From Clostridia bacterium (GTDB taxonomy: Bacteria; Bacillota; Clostridia; Caldicoprobacterales; Caldicoprobacteraceae), in contig PKRC01000006.1 of assembly GCA_017577715.1 (NCBI GenBank), positions 1-64,000 of the forward strand: a stretch of DNA of 64,000 bases, given 5' to 3'. The position numbers and the translations under genes are program-made. Each line of letters begins with the position of its first letter. Position 1 is the first letter of the stretch. This document shows positions 52,765 through 61,532 of this stretch, in pieces. The notes under the pieces are model-generated. The model saw only the letters and a list, made by a program, of their open reading frames with translations, searched no databases and was not told the origin of the DNA.

Positions 52765-53710
52765 GGCTATTCCTCCATTCGATCATATCAATAAACGCTT
52801 CCAGGCGGGTATTAAATCCTGCCTGTCCGCTGTGTTCATCAACGGTAATCAAAGCGCTGGGTATCTGGTACAGCCTATGGTTATACCTTTGAAGCAGTTC
52901 AATGATAAATGCATCGATGCCACAGCCAAAGCTGGATAAAAATATGATGCCGTCCACCTTTCTACCCTTCAGCATGGCAAGCCCGCTGCCCAATAGCTTT
53001 TTACCGTAGCTCCAAAAGAGTTTCTTGGGAAGCTCTTTACATACCGCCTCAATGTGTGACTGCGCCACGTTTTCGGGCACCATTACGACATACCCCCTGG
53101 CCCTGAGCTTAGAGATTAGCCCCATGCTGATGAACTCATCATAAAGCAGATAGGGGTGTCCTATAAGGCCTATTACTCCTTTGCTCTCTCCAATGGACTT
53201 ATCCTCATTCAGTGTATCAATAGGCGTTTGTCCCTTTTTCAAAAGTGACTCATAAAGTTGTTGATTTATTAGGGCTTTTTGCAAAGCCCTAACTGCCTGA
53301 GAGCGTTTTACGCCAAGCATTTTACCCAATTCAACATAGGCCTTATAAGCAGCATCAAGATTGCGATGAGCGTTACAATTCAGCACTAGCAAATGGGGCA
53401 GCCCTTTTATCGAACTTTTTATCATCTCGGGCAAACCTATAAACTTGGGACATATGAATTCCTTCGGATATATGCTGACCAACCTGGGAATGAATATGGC
53501 GTCTACCTTACCTATAAGGCTGGCGACGTGGCCATGGAACACTTTGATGGGCAAGCAGGCATCATCAACGCAGCTCATTACCCCGCTGTCCAGAATCGCC
53601 CTTGAAGTTGCTGGTGAGATAACCACCTGGTATCCCAGATCTCCAAAAAAGCTATGCCATAAGGGATAATAGTTATAGTACAGCAACGCTCTGGGGATCC
53701 CGATTTTCAA
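52718..53710 (-). CDS. 2-hydroxyacyl-CoA dehydratase/activase-related protein (DUF2229 family)
   Basis: A 330-aa paralogue-like protein: KIGIPRALLYYNYYPLWHSF, SGVMSCVDDACLPIKVFHGH, DAIFIPRLVSIYPKEFICPK, GVIGLIGHPYLLYDEFISMG, FLSSFGCGIDAFIIELLQRY and DEHSGQAGFNTRLEAFIDMI. The conserved cysteines match the DUF2229 type. The start is TTG (53708-53710) with GGAGAGG 8 nt upstream. It leads the overlapping three-gene activase operon. Confidence 0.85.
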   Translation of the reverse strand: MKIGIPRALLYYNYYPLWHSFFGDLGYQVVISPATSRAILDSGVMSCVDDACLPIKVFHGHVASLIGKVDAIFIPRLVSIYPKEFICPKFIGLPEMIKSSIKGLPHLLVLNCNAHRNLDAAYKAYVELGKMLGVKRSQAVRALQKALINQQLYESLLKKGQTPIDTLNEDKSIGESKGVIGLIGHPYLLYDEFISMGLISKLRARGYVVMVPENVAQSHIEAVCKELPKKLFWSYGKKLLGSGLAMLKGRKVDGIIFLSSFGCGIDAFIIELLQRYNHRLYQIPSALITVDEHSGQAGFNTRLEAFIDMIEWRNSREGHISPHGTSVLGH

Positions 53711-54013
53711 ATGCTGGTCCTCTCCTTTCTCCCCTCGACAATTCCCTGTTCATCATATCTATTATTGACCAATAATTTATATCTTATAATTAGGAACACA
53801 ACCAACTTGCACTTCACAACCCTTACCTAAAGCCCAAAAGCATTACACTAAGATATGATGTCTCCAACTAATGGCTTTGCTAAATAAGAAAAATGTAACT
53901 CATGAATTGGACATTTATTGGATAAATGTAAAAACTTATCAAAACCTACTATTGCTTTAACAATAAAAATGTTATATACTAGAATGAGAATACAATAAAG
54001 GGGGATGGTTAGT

Positions 54014-54241
54014 ATGAAAACCGTAAATATAAAGCTAACCACAGCTGAGAGCGTAAAAAAGTTCGTAAATATAGTCAGCAAGTATCCTTACGAGATAGAC
54101 ATTCGTTCGGGACGGTACGTAGTTGATGCAAAGTCTATTCTTGGCATTTTCAGTTTGGACCTCAGCAAACCCGTGACGGTAGAGGTATACTCGGACGACT
54201 GTGATGACTTTTTGGAAGAGATAAAGGAATACATAATTTAA
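54014..54241 (+). CDS. HPr-fold protein lacking the active-site histidine
   Basis: A 75-aa protein with the HPr fold signature (VDAKSILGIFSLDLSKPVTV, matching the Ser46 region of HPr, KSIMGVMSLG). The segment where HPr has its phosphorylatable His (GIHARPA) reads TTAESVKKFVNIV, so it cannot take phosphate from enzyme I. It may be a Crh-like regulator or a diverged member with another role. The ATG at 54014 has GGGGG 9 nt upstream; 54005 is the alternative. Stand-alone, with its own terminator. Confidence 0.8.
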   Translation: MKTVNIKLTTAESVKKFVNIVSKYPYEIDIRSGRYVVDAKSILGIFSLDLSKPVTVEVYSDDCDDFLEEIKEYII

Positions 54242-54267
54242 AAGAACACCTTCAAGGTGTTCTTTTT
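54241..54267 (+). terminator. Terminator of the HPr-like gene
   Basis: AAAGAACACCTT and AAGGTGTTCTTT with a 1-nt centre form a 12-bp stem starting at the stop codon, followed by TTTTTG. Confidence 0.85.
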
Positions 54268-54310
54268 GTCAATGTTACATCTCATATAATTGTTGGTTTG
54301 AGGTGAGGAA

Positions 54311-54835
54311 ATGCCGGACCAAGCTGCCCACCTAGCTGAAAATAAATTATCAATACTATATTATCTTCGTTGCCTGGACATACCGCTCACCAACAGCCAA
54401 ATCACGCAGTTTTTCCTGGAAAACAACGTGATGAACTATTTTGACCTGCAACAGCTGTTGAGTGAGCTGGTGTCATCTCAACATATAAGCTGCTTGGATA
54501 CCGGCCATAAGAGCTTTTACAGCCTTACTTCCACGGGGCTCAAGGCTTTGAACTTTTTCAAAAACCGCATTCCAGAGTGGCTTCGCGAAGCAATAGACCT
54601 ATATGCCAGTCAACATCGCAATCGGTTTAAGAGAGAAAACCAAATAGTAGCCGAATACAGGAGGATCTCGCCCAGCGAATATCAAGTGACCTGCAAGGTG
54701 ATGGAAAACGATATCACTCTCATCGAGCTAAAATTGAGCGTAACCGATAGCAAGCAGGCCAGAATCATCTGCAATAACTGGGATACCAAAGCCCCTGAGG
54801 TATATAAATTCATCATGCAGAATTTGGGCGGTTGA
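54311..54835 (+). CDS. DUF4364 family protein
   Basis: A 174-aa protein with an N-terminal winged-helix-like region (ENKLSILYYLRCLDIPLTNS, FLENNVMNYFDLQQLLSELV, YSLTSTGLKALNFFKNRIPE) and a C-terminal beta-rich part (VAEYRRISPSEYQVTCKVME). This pattern is that of DUF4364, a clostridial family probably of DNA-binding regulators with no known target. GAGG precedes the ATG. Confidence 0.85.
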   Translation: MPDQAAHLAENKLSILYYLRCLDIPLTNSQITQFFLENNVMNYFDLQQLLSELVSSQHISCLDTGHKSFYSLTSTGLKALNFFKNRIPEWLREAIDLYASQHRNRFKRENQIVAEYRRISPSEYQVTCKVMENDITLIELKLSVTDSKQARIICNNWDTKAPEVYKFIMQNLGG

Positions 54836-54851
54836 CCGCCAGTTCTAAAAG

Positions 54852-54900
54852 AATCCCATGGCACAGGATGAAAGAGATGTCTCTGCTCCATGGGATTTTT
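54852..54900. terminator. Bidirectional terminator between DUF4364 gene and clpB
   Basis: AATCCCATGG and CCATGGGATT form a 10-bp stem around an AGAGATGTCTCT inner hairpin; TTTTTG follows on the plus strand and CTTTT on the minus strand, so it can serve both convergent genes. Confidence 0.8.
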
Positions 54901-54904
54901 TGTT

Positions 54905-57526
54905 TTATCTCGCGAGCAATGCACCTGCATGGTCCTCTATTCTGAAAACAAGCTGGCCGTCTTTGGCATCTATGGTTACGCTACAGCCGCTATGCAGCTC
55001 CCCAGCGACTATTTTCCAGCCTATCTCGGTCTCTACGGTGTGCTCCATAAAGCGCTTTATTGGACGAGCACCGTATACCGGATCAAAGCTTCGCTCAGCA
55101 ATGAGCTCCCTAGCAGCCTGAGTCAGCTTAAGCTCTATTCCCTTTTCCTTTACCCTCTCTTTTATTTCGTTAAACCTTAAATCCACAATCCTGGTTATCT
55201 CATCTTTGCCCAAAGGCTTAAACAGCACAATCTCATCGATGCGGTTTAAAAACTCTGGACGGAAACACCTTTTCAGTTCAGACATTACCAGGTTCCTGGT
55301 GTCCTCATCTATATCACCCCTGTCTTTTAAGCGTTCCATCAAAATGGAGCCACCGATGTTGGAAGTCATGATGATGACGGTATTTTTAAAGTCGACGGTA
55401 TGCCCTTGGCTATCGGTCAACCGCCCATCGTCGAGCAGCTGCAACAAAATGTTGAACACGTCGGGATGGGCTTTTTCGATCTCATCAAACAGCACCACCG
55501 AATAAGGCTTACGTCGCACCGCTTCGGTCAGCTGTCCCCCTTCCTCGTATCCTACATAACCCGGCGGGGCACCGATCAGCCTGGACACCGAAAACTTTTC
55601 CATATACTCGGACATGTCAATCCTGACCATATTGTCTTCGGTATCAAACAGCACGCTGGCCAGCGTCTTGGCCACCTCGGTCTTGCCCACTCCCGTAGGG
55701 CCCAAAAATAGAAATGAACCTATGGGACGTTTGGGATCCTTAAGTCCAGCTCTGGCCCGTATCACGGCATTTACCACCGCCTTTATGGCCTCATCCTGCC
55801 CAATAACCCTCTGGTGCATCATGTCCTCCAGGCGCAGCAGCTTTTCCCGCTCGCTTTCCATAAGACGGGTTACCGGTATTCCCGTCCACCGCGAAACCAC
55901 CTGCGCAATCTCCTCTTCGGTTACCTCCTCTTTGAGCAACCGCTTATCATAATCCAGGGACTCCAGCCTGGCCTTCTGCTCTTCCAGCTCTTTCTCCAGC
56001 CTAGGCAGCACACCGTATTGCAGTTCGGCCATCTTATTGAGATCATACTGCCGTTCGGCCTGGGCTATTTGTGCCTTGGTATCCTCGATTTGCTGCTTTA
56101 TATCCTTGATCTTTCGAATTATCTCCTTCTCCATTTCCCATTGGGCTACCATGGCGTTTGACTTCTCTTTAAGCTCGCTGATTTGCTTTATTATGCTCTC
56201 AAGCCGCTGTTTTGAAGCTTCATCTGCTTCCTTTTTCAAGGCTTCTTTTTCGATCTCCAGCTGCATGAGCTTCCTGGTTATGACGTCAAGCTCTGCAGGC
56301 ATGCTGTCAATTTCGGTGCGCAACATCGCAGCCGCTTCATCCACCAGGTCAATGGCCTTATCGGGCAAGTAGCGATCGGTGATATAGCGATGGGACAGCA
56401 CAGCTGCTGCAATCAAAGCGCTGTCCTTTATCCTTACACCGTGATGGATTTCGAACCTCTCCTTTAAGCCCCGCAATATGGATATGGTATCCTCCACGCT
56501 GGGCTGCTCAATGAGTACCGGCTGAAACCTCCTTTCCAAGGCAGCATCCTTTTCGATGTACTTCCTGTACTCATCTATGGTGGTGGCGCCAATGCAGTGC
56601 AGCTCACCTCGGGCCAGCTTGGGCTTGAGCAGGTTGCCAGCATCCATGGCCCCTTCCGCCTTTCCGGCACCCACTATGTTGTGGATCTCGTCGATGAAGA
56701 GTATTATCTCGCCATTGGAATCCTCTATCTCCTTTAATACCGCTTTTAATCTTTCTTCAAATTCACCGCGGTATTTAGCCCCCGCAATTAAGGCTCCCAT
56801 ATCCAGCGCAAATATCTTCTTGTTTTTTAGCGACTCGGGCACATCCCCTTTGAGTATGCGCTGGGCAAGCCCTTCCACCACGGCTGTCTTACCCACGCCC
56901 GGCTGGCCAATCAGAACAGGGTTGTTCTTTGTCCTGCGGCTCAATATGCGAATTACTCGGCGTATCTCCTCATCCCGTCCTATAACAGGATCCAGCTTGT
57001 TTCTGCGTGCCTCTTCCACCAGGTCACGGCCAAAGCGCTTTAGAGCCTCGTAGGTCTCTTCTGGATTTTGGCTGGTTATCCTCTGGCTTTTCCTCACCTC
57101 GGCCAGCTTTTTAAGAAACTTCTCCCTGGTGATGCCATACCGGCTGATTATCCTCCTGTTGGAATAGCTGCTATCCTCCAGTACGGCAAGGTATAAGTGC
57201 TCGACGCTTATATATTCATCCTTGAATTCCTTTGCCTGCTTCTCGGCCCTTATTAAGGCTTGATTGAATCCCATGCTGGCATAAGGCTGAACGTTGCCCA
57301 TGACCTTGGGACGCCTCTCAACCTCATCCCTCAAATCAGCAATATAGGCATCTACGTCCACATCCATGCCTTTGAGCATCCTAGGAATAAGGCCGTCCTC
57401 CTGTGCCACCAGCGCTAAATGGAGGTGTACCGTATCCAGTTCCTGCTGGCTGTTATCTATCACCAGCTTCTGGGCTTCCATCAGCGCTTCCTGGGCCCGC
57501 TGCGTAAACCTTTCCAGGTTGATCAT
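54905..57526 (-). CDS. clpB: ATP-dependent disaggregase ClpB
   Basis: An 873-aa Hsp100 chaperone. N-terminal Clp repeat domain (RFTQRAQEALMEAQKLVIDN), AAA-1 with Walker A GQPGVGKTAVVEG near residue 207, a middle coiled-coil domain (about 400-530), and AAA-2 with GPTGVGKTEVAKT near residue 612 and the YVGYEEGGQLTEAVRR motif. The middle domain distinguishes ClpB from ClpC. It resolves protein aggregates with DnaK/DnaJ. Its ATG overlaps the stop of the upstream dnaJ-like gene (ATGA), and both are controlled by the CtsR-type site upstream. Confidence 0.96.
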   Translation of the reverse strand: MINLERFTQRAQEALMEAQKLVIDNSQQELDTVHLHLALVAQEDGLIPRMLKGMDVDVDAYIADLRDEVERRPKVMGNVQPYASMGFNQALIRAEKQAKEFKDEYISVEHLYLAVLEDSSYSNRRIISRYGITREKFLKKLAEVRKSQRITSQNPEETYEALKRFGRDLVEEARRNKLDPVIGRDEEIRRVIRILSRRTKNNPVLIGQPGVGKTAVVEGLAQRILKGDVPESLKNKKIFALDMGALIAGAKYRGEFEERLKAVLKEIEDSNGEIILFIDEIHNIVGAGKAEGAMDAGNLLKPKLARGELHCIGATTIDEYRKYIEKDAALERRFQPVLIEQPSVEDTISILRGLKERFEIHHGVRIKDSALIAAAVLSHRYITDRYLPDKAIDLVDEAAAMLRTEIDSMPAELDVITRKLMQLEIEKEALKKEADEASKQRLESIIKQISELKEKSNAMVAQWEMEKEIIRKIKDIKQQIEDTKAQIAQAERQYDLNKMAELQYGVLPRLEKELEEQKARLESLDYDKRLLKEEVTEEEIAQVVSRWTGIPVTRLMESEREKLLRLEDMMHQRVIGQDEAIKAVVNAVIRARAGLKDPKRPIGSFLFLGPTGVGKTEVAKTLASVLFDTEDNMVRIDMSEYMEKFSVSRLIGAPPGYVGYEEGGQLTEAVRRKPYSVVLFDEIEKAHPDVFNILLQLLDDGRLTDSQGHTVDFKNTVIIMTSNIGGSILMERLKDRGDIDEDTRNLVMSELKRCFRPEFLNRIDEIVLFKPLGKDEITRIVDLRFNEIKERVKEKGIELKLTQAARELIAERSFDPVYGARPIKRFMEHTVETEIGWKIVAGELHSGCSVTIDAKDGQLVFRIEDHAGALLAR

Positions 57527-58476
57527 TCCTCATCCCCCCTAGGATTCCATTGAGAGATCTCCTTCAGCTTTTGATACAGCTCCTTTTCCTGGGGCGTTAT
57601 ATGCTCGGGTATTACAATCTTTATCCTGATGTACAGGTCACCCCTGTTTCCCTTCCTATCCATGTAGCCCATTCCAGAAATTCTCAATTTTTTCCCGGTT
57701 GAAGTGCCGGCAGGAATTTTCACAGAAAATTTTTGTCCGTTAAGGGATTTTACCGTAACAGTTGTACCCAGAACCGCCTCCCATGGAAGCACGGGCACAT
57801 CTTTGATCAAATCCAATCCCTGTAGTTCCCAGCCTTCTCCCGGCTTGATCCTCACGGTGACCATAAGGTCTCCACCATCTATGCCCTGTCCCCTCAACCT
57901 TATCTTGTCACCGTCGAGAATGCCCGCCGGTATCTTCATTCTTATCCTCTTGATTGAGCCGTCCCGACCACGGATGGATAATATCCTATCGCCGCCATTG
58001 AAAGCCTGTTCCAGATCCACCTCTACTTCGGTCTCCATATTCTGTCCTTTATGAGCTGCAGCTGTATTATAAAAGCGCCTGGAAAAGCTAAAAGGACCGC
58101 CTCGCTTGGCAAATCCTTCAAAAATGCTGTCCAGGTCCAAGCCGTTTTCTCCAAAGAGCATCTCGAAGAAATCGGAAAAGCCGCTGCCTCCAGTAGTATA
58201 CGTCCGCCTTTGCCATCCAAAGTCGGATGGGTCAAAGTTCATGCCATTTTGGAAGTCATAGTATTGCCCAAAGGCATCGTACTTCTTGCGCTTTTCCTCA
58301 TCCCCCAGCACCTGATAGGCCTCATTTATCTCCTTGAACTTCTGCTCTGCTTCCTTATCCCCAGGATTGGCATCGGGATGGTACTTTTTTGCTAAACGGC
58401 GGTATGCCCTTTTTATCTCTTCCTGGGTAGCATCCCTGGATACGCCCAATATCTTATAGTAGTCCTTGTATTCCAT
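57523..58476 (-). CDS. DnaJ-like co-chaperone (CbpA/DnaJ class without zinc finger)
   Basis: A 317-aa J-domain protein: YKDYYKILGVSRDATQEEIK at the start, HPD motif in KKYHPDANPGDKEAEQ near residue 33, a Gly/Phe-rich linker (about 75-130) and two C-terminal beta domains (VEVDLEQAFNGGDRILSIRG; VLPWEAVLGTTVTVKSLNGQ). The Cys-rich zinc fingers of DnaJ are absent, as in CbpA. It probably delivers clients to DnaK. It is translationally coupled to clpB, forming a heat-shock operon with the disaggregase. Confidence 0.93.
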   Translation of the reverse strand: MEYKDYYKILGVSRDATQEEIKRAYRRLAKKYHPDANPGDKEAEQKFKEINEAYQVLGDEEKRKKYDAFGQYYDFQNGMNFDPSDFGWQRRTYTTGGSGFSDFFEMLFGENGLDLDSIFEGFAKRGGPFSFSRRFYNTAAAHKGQNMETEVEVDLEQAFNGGDRILSIRGRDGSIKRIRMKIPAGILDGDKIRLRGQGIDGGDLMVTVRIKPGEGWELQGLDLIKDVPVLPWEAVLGTTVTVKSLNGQKFSVKIPAGTSTGKKLRISGMGYMDRKGNRGDLYIRIKIVIPEHITPQEKELYQKLKEISQWNPRGDEE

Positions 58477-58517
58477 AGCAGATATTCCTCCTCAAACGCC
58501 TCAACCCAAATTTTAGC

Positions 58518-58534
58518 TTTGACTTTCTTTGACT
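58518..58534 (-). promoter_or_regulatory. CtsR-type operator
   Basis: AGTCAAA-GAA-AGTCAAA on the minus strand matches the CtsR heptad repeat (RGTCAAA-NAN-RGTCAAA). It lies just after the -10 of the dnaJ-clpB promoter, overlapping the expected start site, where a repressor would block transcription until heat shock. ctsR itself is not in the window. Confidence 0.75.
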
Positions 58535-58539
58535 TTATT

Positions 58540-58568
58540 ATTGTAATACTAAATGCCTCTCCAGGCAA
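58540..58568 (-). promoter_or_regulatory. Sigma-A promoter of dnaJ-clpB
   Basis: TTGCCT (58563-58568), 17-nt spacer, TACAAT (58540-58545) on the minus strand. The spacer and -35 contain an inverted repeat TGCCT-GGAG-AGGCA. Confidence 0.65.
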
Positions 58569-58617
58569 TACTTTTTTGGGAATATTTTAATGCGGCGTAT
58601 ACAGGCATATCTTTCCC

Positions 58618-60339
58618 TTATTTTACGCTTTCCTGCTTCACCTTTAATATCCTCAATCTGTTTATGGCAGCGCCTATCTCCTGGGGACGGGGCTGCGCGT
58701 AATCCCCCGGATAAAGCCCTTTAAAAGGGGATATCACATCCAGGCCCTTTTCATCTATATCCCGGCACACCTTTTGAATGATCTCCCGTAATGTTGTCTT
58801 ACCATCCATATAATTCTCCATGGCATAGCGGATTATATCACCTATGGCCCTGGTTTGATTTACATCTACCAACTGCTCGACGTCATCCAGAACCAAATTG
58901 GTATGCCCGTATTGTATGTTGTCCAGTCCACGGGACTTTATTTTTTTCCGGCCTTTAAGAGAAAGGCTATGAGGAATGGGTATCCTTTGAGTGATTCGAA
59001 TGGGTTGCCCCCCACCCTCCTTTTTTCTATCGGTCCTGTACTCTTGAGCAATCGCTTTGGCTATGGCGGTAACATCCTTGGCTACGTAATTTTCCATCAT
59101 TATGATCCTATGGGCCACGTCAAAATAATCTCCCGAGCCACCTACTACGATGATGGTGGACACTCCCAATTGCTCATACAGTTCCTCCACCCTATCGATA
59201 AAAGGCGTAATGGGCTCCGAGTCCTTGTGGACCAGCCTTTGCATGCGCGCATCTCTGATCATGAAGTTGGTAGCGCTGGTATCCTCGTCGATCAATAGCA
59301 GCGAAGTCCCAATCTCCAACGCCTCCATTATATTTGCCGCCTGGGATGTGCTACCGCTAGCATTTTCGGTAGAGAAGGATGTTGTGGACTCACCATTGGG
59401 TAAGTTATTGATAAATGGGCTTATGTCCACCTTCTCAACCCTTCTGCCATCCTCTGCTCTGATCTTGACGGCATCCTCAACGGTTACCACCAATTCCCTT
59501 CCATCTCCGGGTATATGGTCATATACGCCGCGTTCGATGGCGCGAAGCAGCGTAGATTTCCCGTGGTATCCACCACCCACTATGAGGGTTATACCTTTAG
59601 GGATTCCCATCCCCCATACCTTACCCGCATGGGGTAGCTTCACCATGACCTCCAGTTCGGGAGGCGACTTAAAGGGCACCGCTCCGCTTTCCATGGGGCG
59701 ATCATCCACGCCGCTACGCCTTGGAAGGATGGAACCGTTGGCCACAAAAGCCACCAATCCCATCTCCTTAATTTTGCTGCGCAGTACCCACTGGTCTTCT
59801 GCCAGATTAACATGTTTTAGCAGTGCATCACTGTCCAGATTCCTATATATAAGCGACTGCTCTACCAATCGAGGCAGCTCTCCAAAGAGCATTTCCATGG
59901 CCTGACCCGACAGTATGGTCCTGCCGCGAGCCGGGAGCCCCATAGTCAGTCGTGCTTCAACGCTTACATCGCTGACCAACACCGAAGTACGGTTTAAAAT
60001 CTCCTGCCCCACGGAGATGATCGAAATCTGTCCGCTCTTGCCGGTCCCCCTGTTGCCCTTAACAATTTTCGGTATGTTTTTCGAAATCTGGCGGGTCAAA
60101 AAATCCTCAAGCCCCTTTTTCCTGGGCTTTGATGAATACAACTCTTGCGGAAAACCCGCCACCTTTTGAGGTATTACCACCCTGATCCTTGAAGGAGAAG
60201 CAAAGGGGTCCCCCTGTACGTGGTCGATATGTAAGATAAAATTCCCAAAATCATAGGTTCCCTCTATATCTTTATAAGCCTTATATCCCCTGCCATCAAT
60301 CCTGCGCAGTACGCTTTCCAGCTGCATACGGCTTTGCAT
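58618..60339 (-). CDS. Predicted ABC-class ATPase (PF09818 family)
   Basis: A 573-aa soluble P-loop protein. N-terminal family block (RIDGRGYKAYKDIEGTYDFG; FILHIDHVQGDPFASPSRIR), Walker A GGGYHGKSTLLRAIERGVYD near residue 255, SFSTENASGSTSQAANIMEA (signature-like), Walker B LLLIDEDTSATNFMIRD and VVGGSGDYFDVAHRIIMMEN. It matches the ABC_ATPase family of predicted ATPases, whose function is unknown; nucleic-acid or RNA-related roles have been suggested. GAGGTG precedes the ATG. It follows thiI by 6 nt, which suggests shared transcription. Confidence 0.9.
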   Translation of the reverse strand: MQSRMQLESVLRRIDGRGYKAYKDIEGTYDFGNFILHIDHVQGDPFASPSRIRVVIPQKVAGFPQELYSSKPRKKGLEDFLTRQISKNIPKIVKGNRGTGKSGQISIISVGQEILNRTSVLVSDVSVEARLTMGLPARGRTILSGQAMEMLFGELPRLVEQSLIYRNLDSDALLKHVNLAEDQWVLRSKIKEMGLVAFVANGSILPRRSGVDDRPMESGAVPFKSPPELEVMVKLPHAGKVWGMGIPKGITLIVGGGYHGKSTLLRAIERGVYDHIPGDGRELVVTVEDAVKIRAEDGRRVEKVDISPFINNLPNGESTTSFSTENASGSTSQAANIMEALEIGTSLLLIDEDTSATNFMIRDARMQRLVHKDSEPITPFIDRVEELYEQLGVSTIIVVGGSGDYFDVAHRIIMMENYVAKDVTAIAKAIAQEYRTDRKKEGGGQPIRITQRIPIPHSLSLKGRKKIKSRGLDNIQYGHTNLVLDDVEQLVDVNQTRAIGDIIRYAMENYMDGKTTLREIIQKVCRDIDEKGLDVISPFKGLYPGDYAQPRPQEIGAAINRLRILKVKQESVK

Positions 60340-60345
60340 TCTTTT

Positions 60346-61527
60346 TCACCTCTTTATGTTTAGCACTTCGATATTTGCTACCGCTTCTTCGATGAGCTTG
60401 TCCCCTTCCACTAGCTTTTCTGCCTCTCTCACCTTTTCCAGCTTGGGTCTGGTGGTGGGATGCTTTGGCACAAATATGGTACAACAGTCCTCGTAAGGGA
60501 GAATGGAGGTTTCATACGTCCCTATCCTTTTAGCAAGGTCCATTATCTCTATCTTATCCATCCCTATAAGCGGCCTGAATACCGGCATAGAAACCGCATC
60601 ATTGGTAGCGCACAGGCTCTCCATGGTCTGGCTGGCAACCTGTCCCAGACTTTCCCCCGTTACCAAGGCCTTCGCATCCTCCTTATGTGCCACCACCTCG
60701 GCTATTTTCATCATGAAGCGCCTCATGAGTATGGTGAGCATGTTATGAGGGCACTTTTGATATAGTTCCTGTTGTATCCTGGTAAAAGGCACTACATGTA
60801 GCTTTATCTCTCCGCAGTACTGACTTAAAATCCTGCACAGGTCAATCACCTTCTCTTTTGAGCGCTCGCTGGTATATGGGAAGCTATGGTAATGAACAGC
60901 TGCCAGCTCGACGCCGCGCTTGGCTATCATCCATCCGGCTACCGGACTGTCAATCCCCCCCGAAAGCAACAGTACGGCCTTCCCATTGGTGCCTACCGGC
61001 ATACCCCCTGCACCAGGGATTATCCGGCAGTACACATAGGCATGTTCCCTCACTTCGATATTAACGGTAATCCTGGGATTGTGGACATCCACCTTTAAGT
61101 TGGGAATGTTTCTTAAAAGATAACCGCCCACTCTACGGCTTAGTTCCATAGAATTCAAATAGAAGCTCTTATCGGACCTGCGGGATTCCACTTTAAAGGT
61201 AAATGTCTCCCCTTGGCTGGGAGCCTTAGCCTCCATAGTTTCCCTCACTAACGCCGCAGCAGCCTTCTGTATAGCGTTGATATCTTTTTCAACCTTCAAA
61301 GCCGGGCTAAAAGAAATTATCCCAAAGACCTTCGCTATGCTGTCGAAGACCCTTGGGTCATCTCCGATGTTTTCCACATAATATCTTCCTTCCGCCTTCC
61401 TCACGGTTACGCCCTCATAAGGTTTCAAAGCCTTTATTAGGTTATTATACAGCGCCCTTTCAAAATACGGGCGATTTAAGCCTTTTAAATGTATCTCTCC
61501 GTAACGCAATAAGGCTACCCTCTCCAA
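60346..61527 (-). CDS. thiI: tRNA 4-thiouridine synthase ThiI
   Basis: A 393-aa enzyme that thiolates U8 of tRNA and can supply sulfur for thiamine thiazole. N-terminal ferredoxin-like and THUMP domains (LLRYGEIHLKGLNRPYFERA; FKVESRRSDKSFYLNSMELS), then a PP-loop ATPase domain with LLSGGIDSPVAGWMIAKRGV near residue 192 and ALVTGESLGQVASQTMESLC. There is no C-terminal rhodanese domain, as usual for Firmicutes, where a dedicated cysteine desulfurase delivers sulfur. The TTG at 61527 is chosen because GGAGG is 8 nt upstream and it lies just after the desulfurase stop. Confidence 0.95.
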   Translation of the reverse strand: MERVALLRYGEIHLKGLNRPYFERALYNNLIKALKPYEGVTVRKAEGRYYVENIGDDPRVFDSIAKVFGIISFSPALKVEKDINAIQKAAAALVRETMEAKAPSQGETFTFKVESRRSDKSFYLNSMELSRRVGGYLLRNIPNLKVDVHNPRITVNIEVREHAYVYCRIIPGAGGMPVGTNGKAVLLLSGGIDSPVAGWMIAKRGVELAAVHYHSFPYTSERSKEKVIDLCRILSQYCGEIKLHVVPFTRIQQELYQKCPHNMLTILMRRFMMKIAEVVAHKEDAKALVTGESLGQVASQTMESLCATNDAVSMPVFRPLIGMDKIEIMDLAKRIGTYETSILPYEDCCTIFVPKHPTTRPKLEKVREAEKLVEGDKLIEEAVANIEVLNIKR

Positions 61528-61532
61528 TCTAT

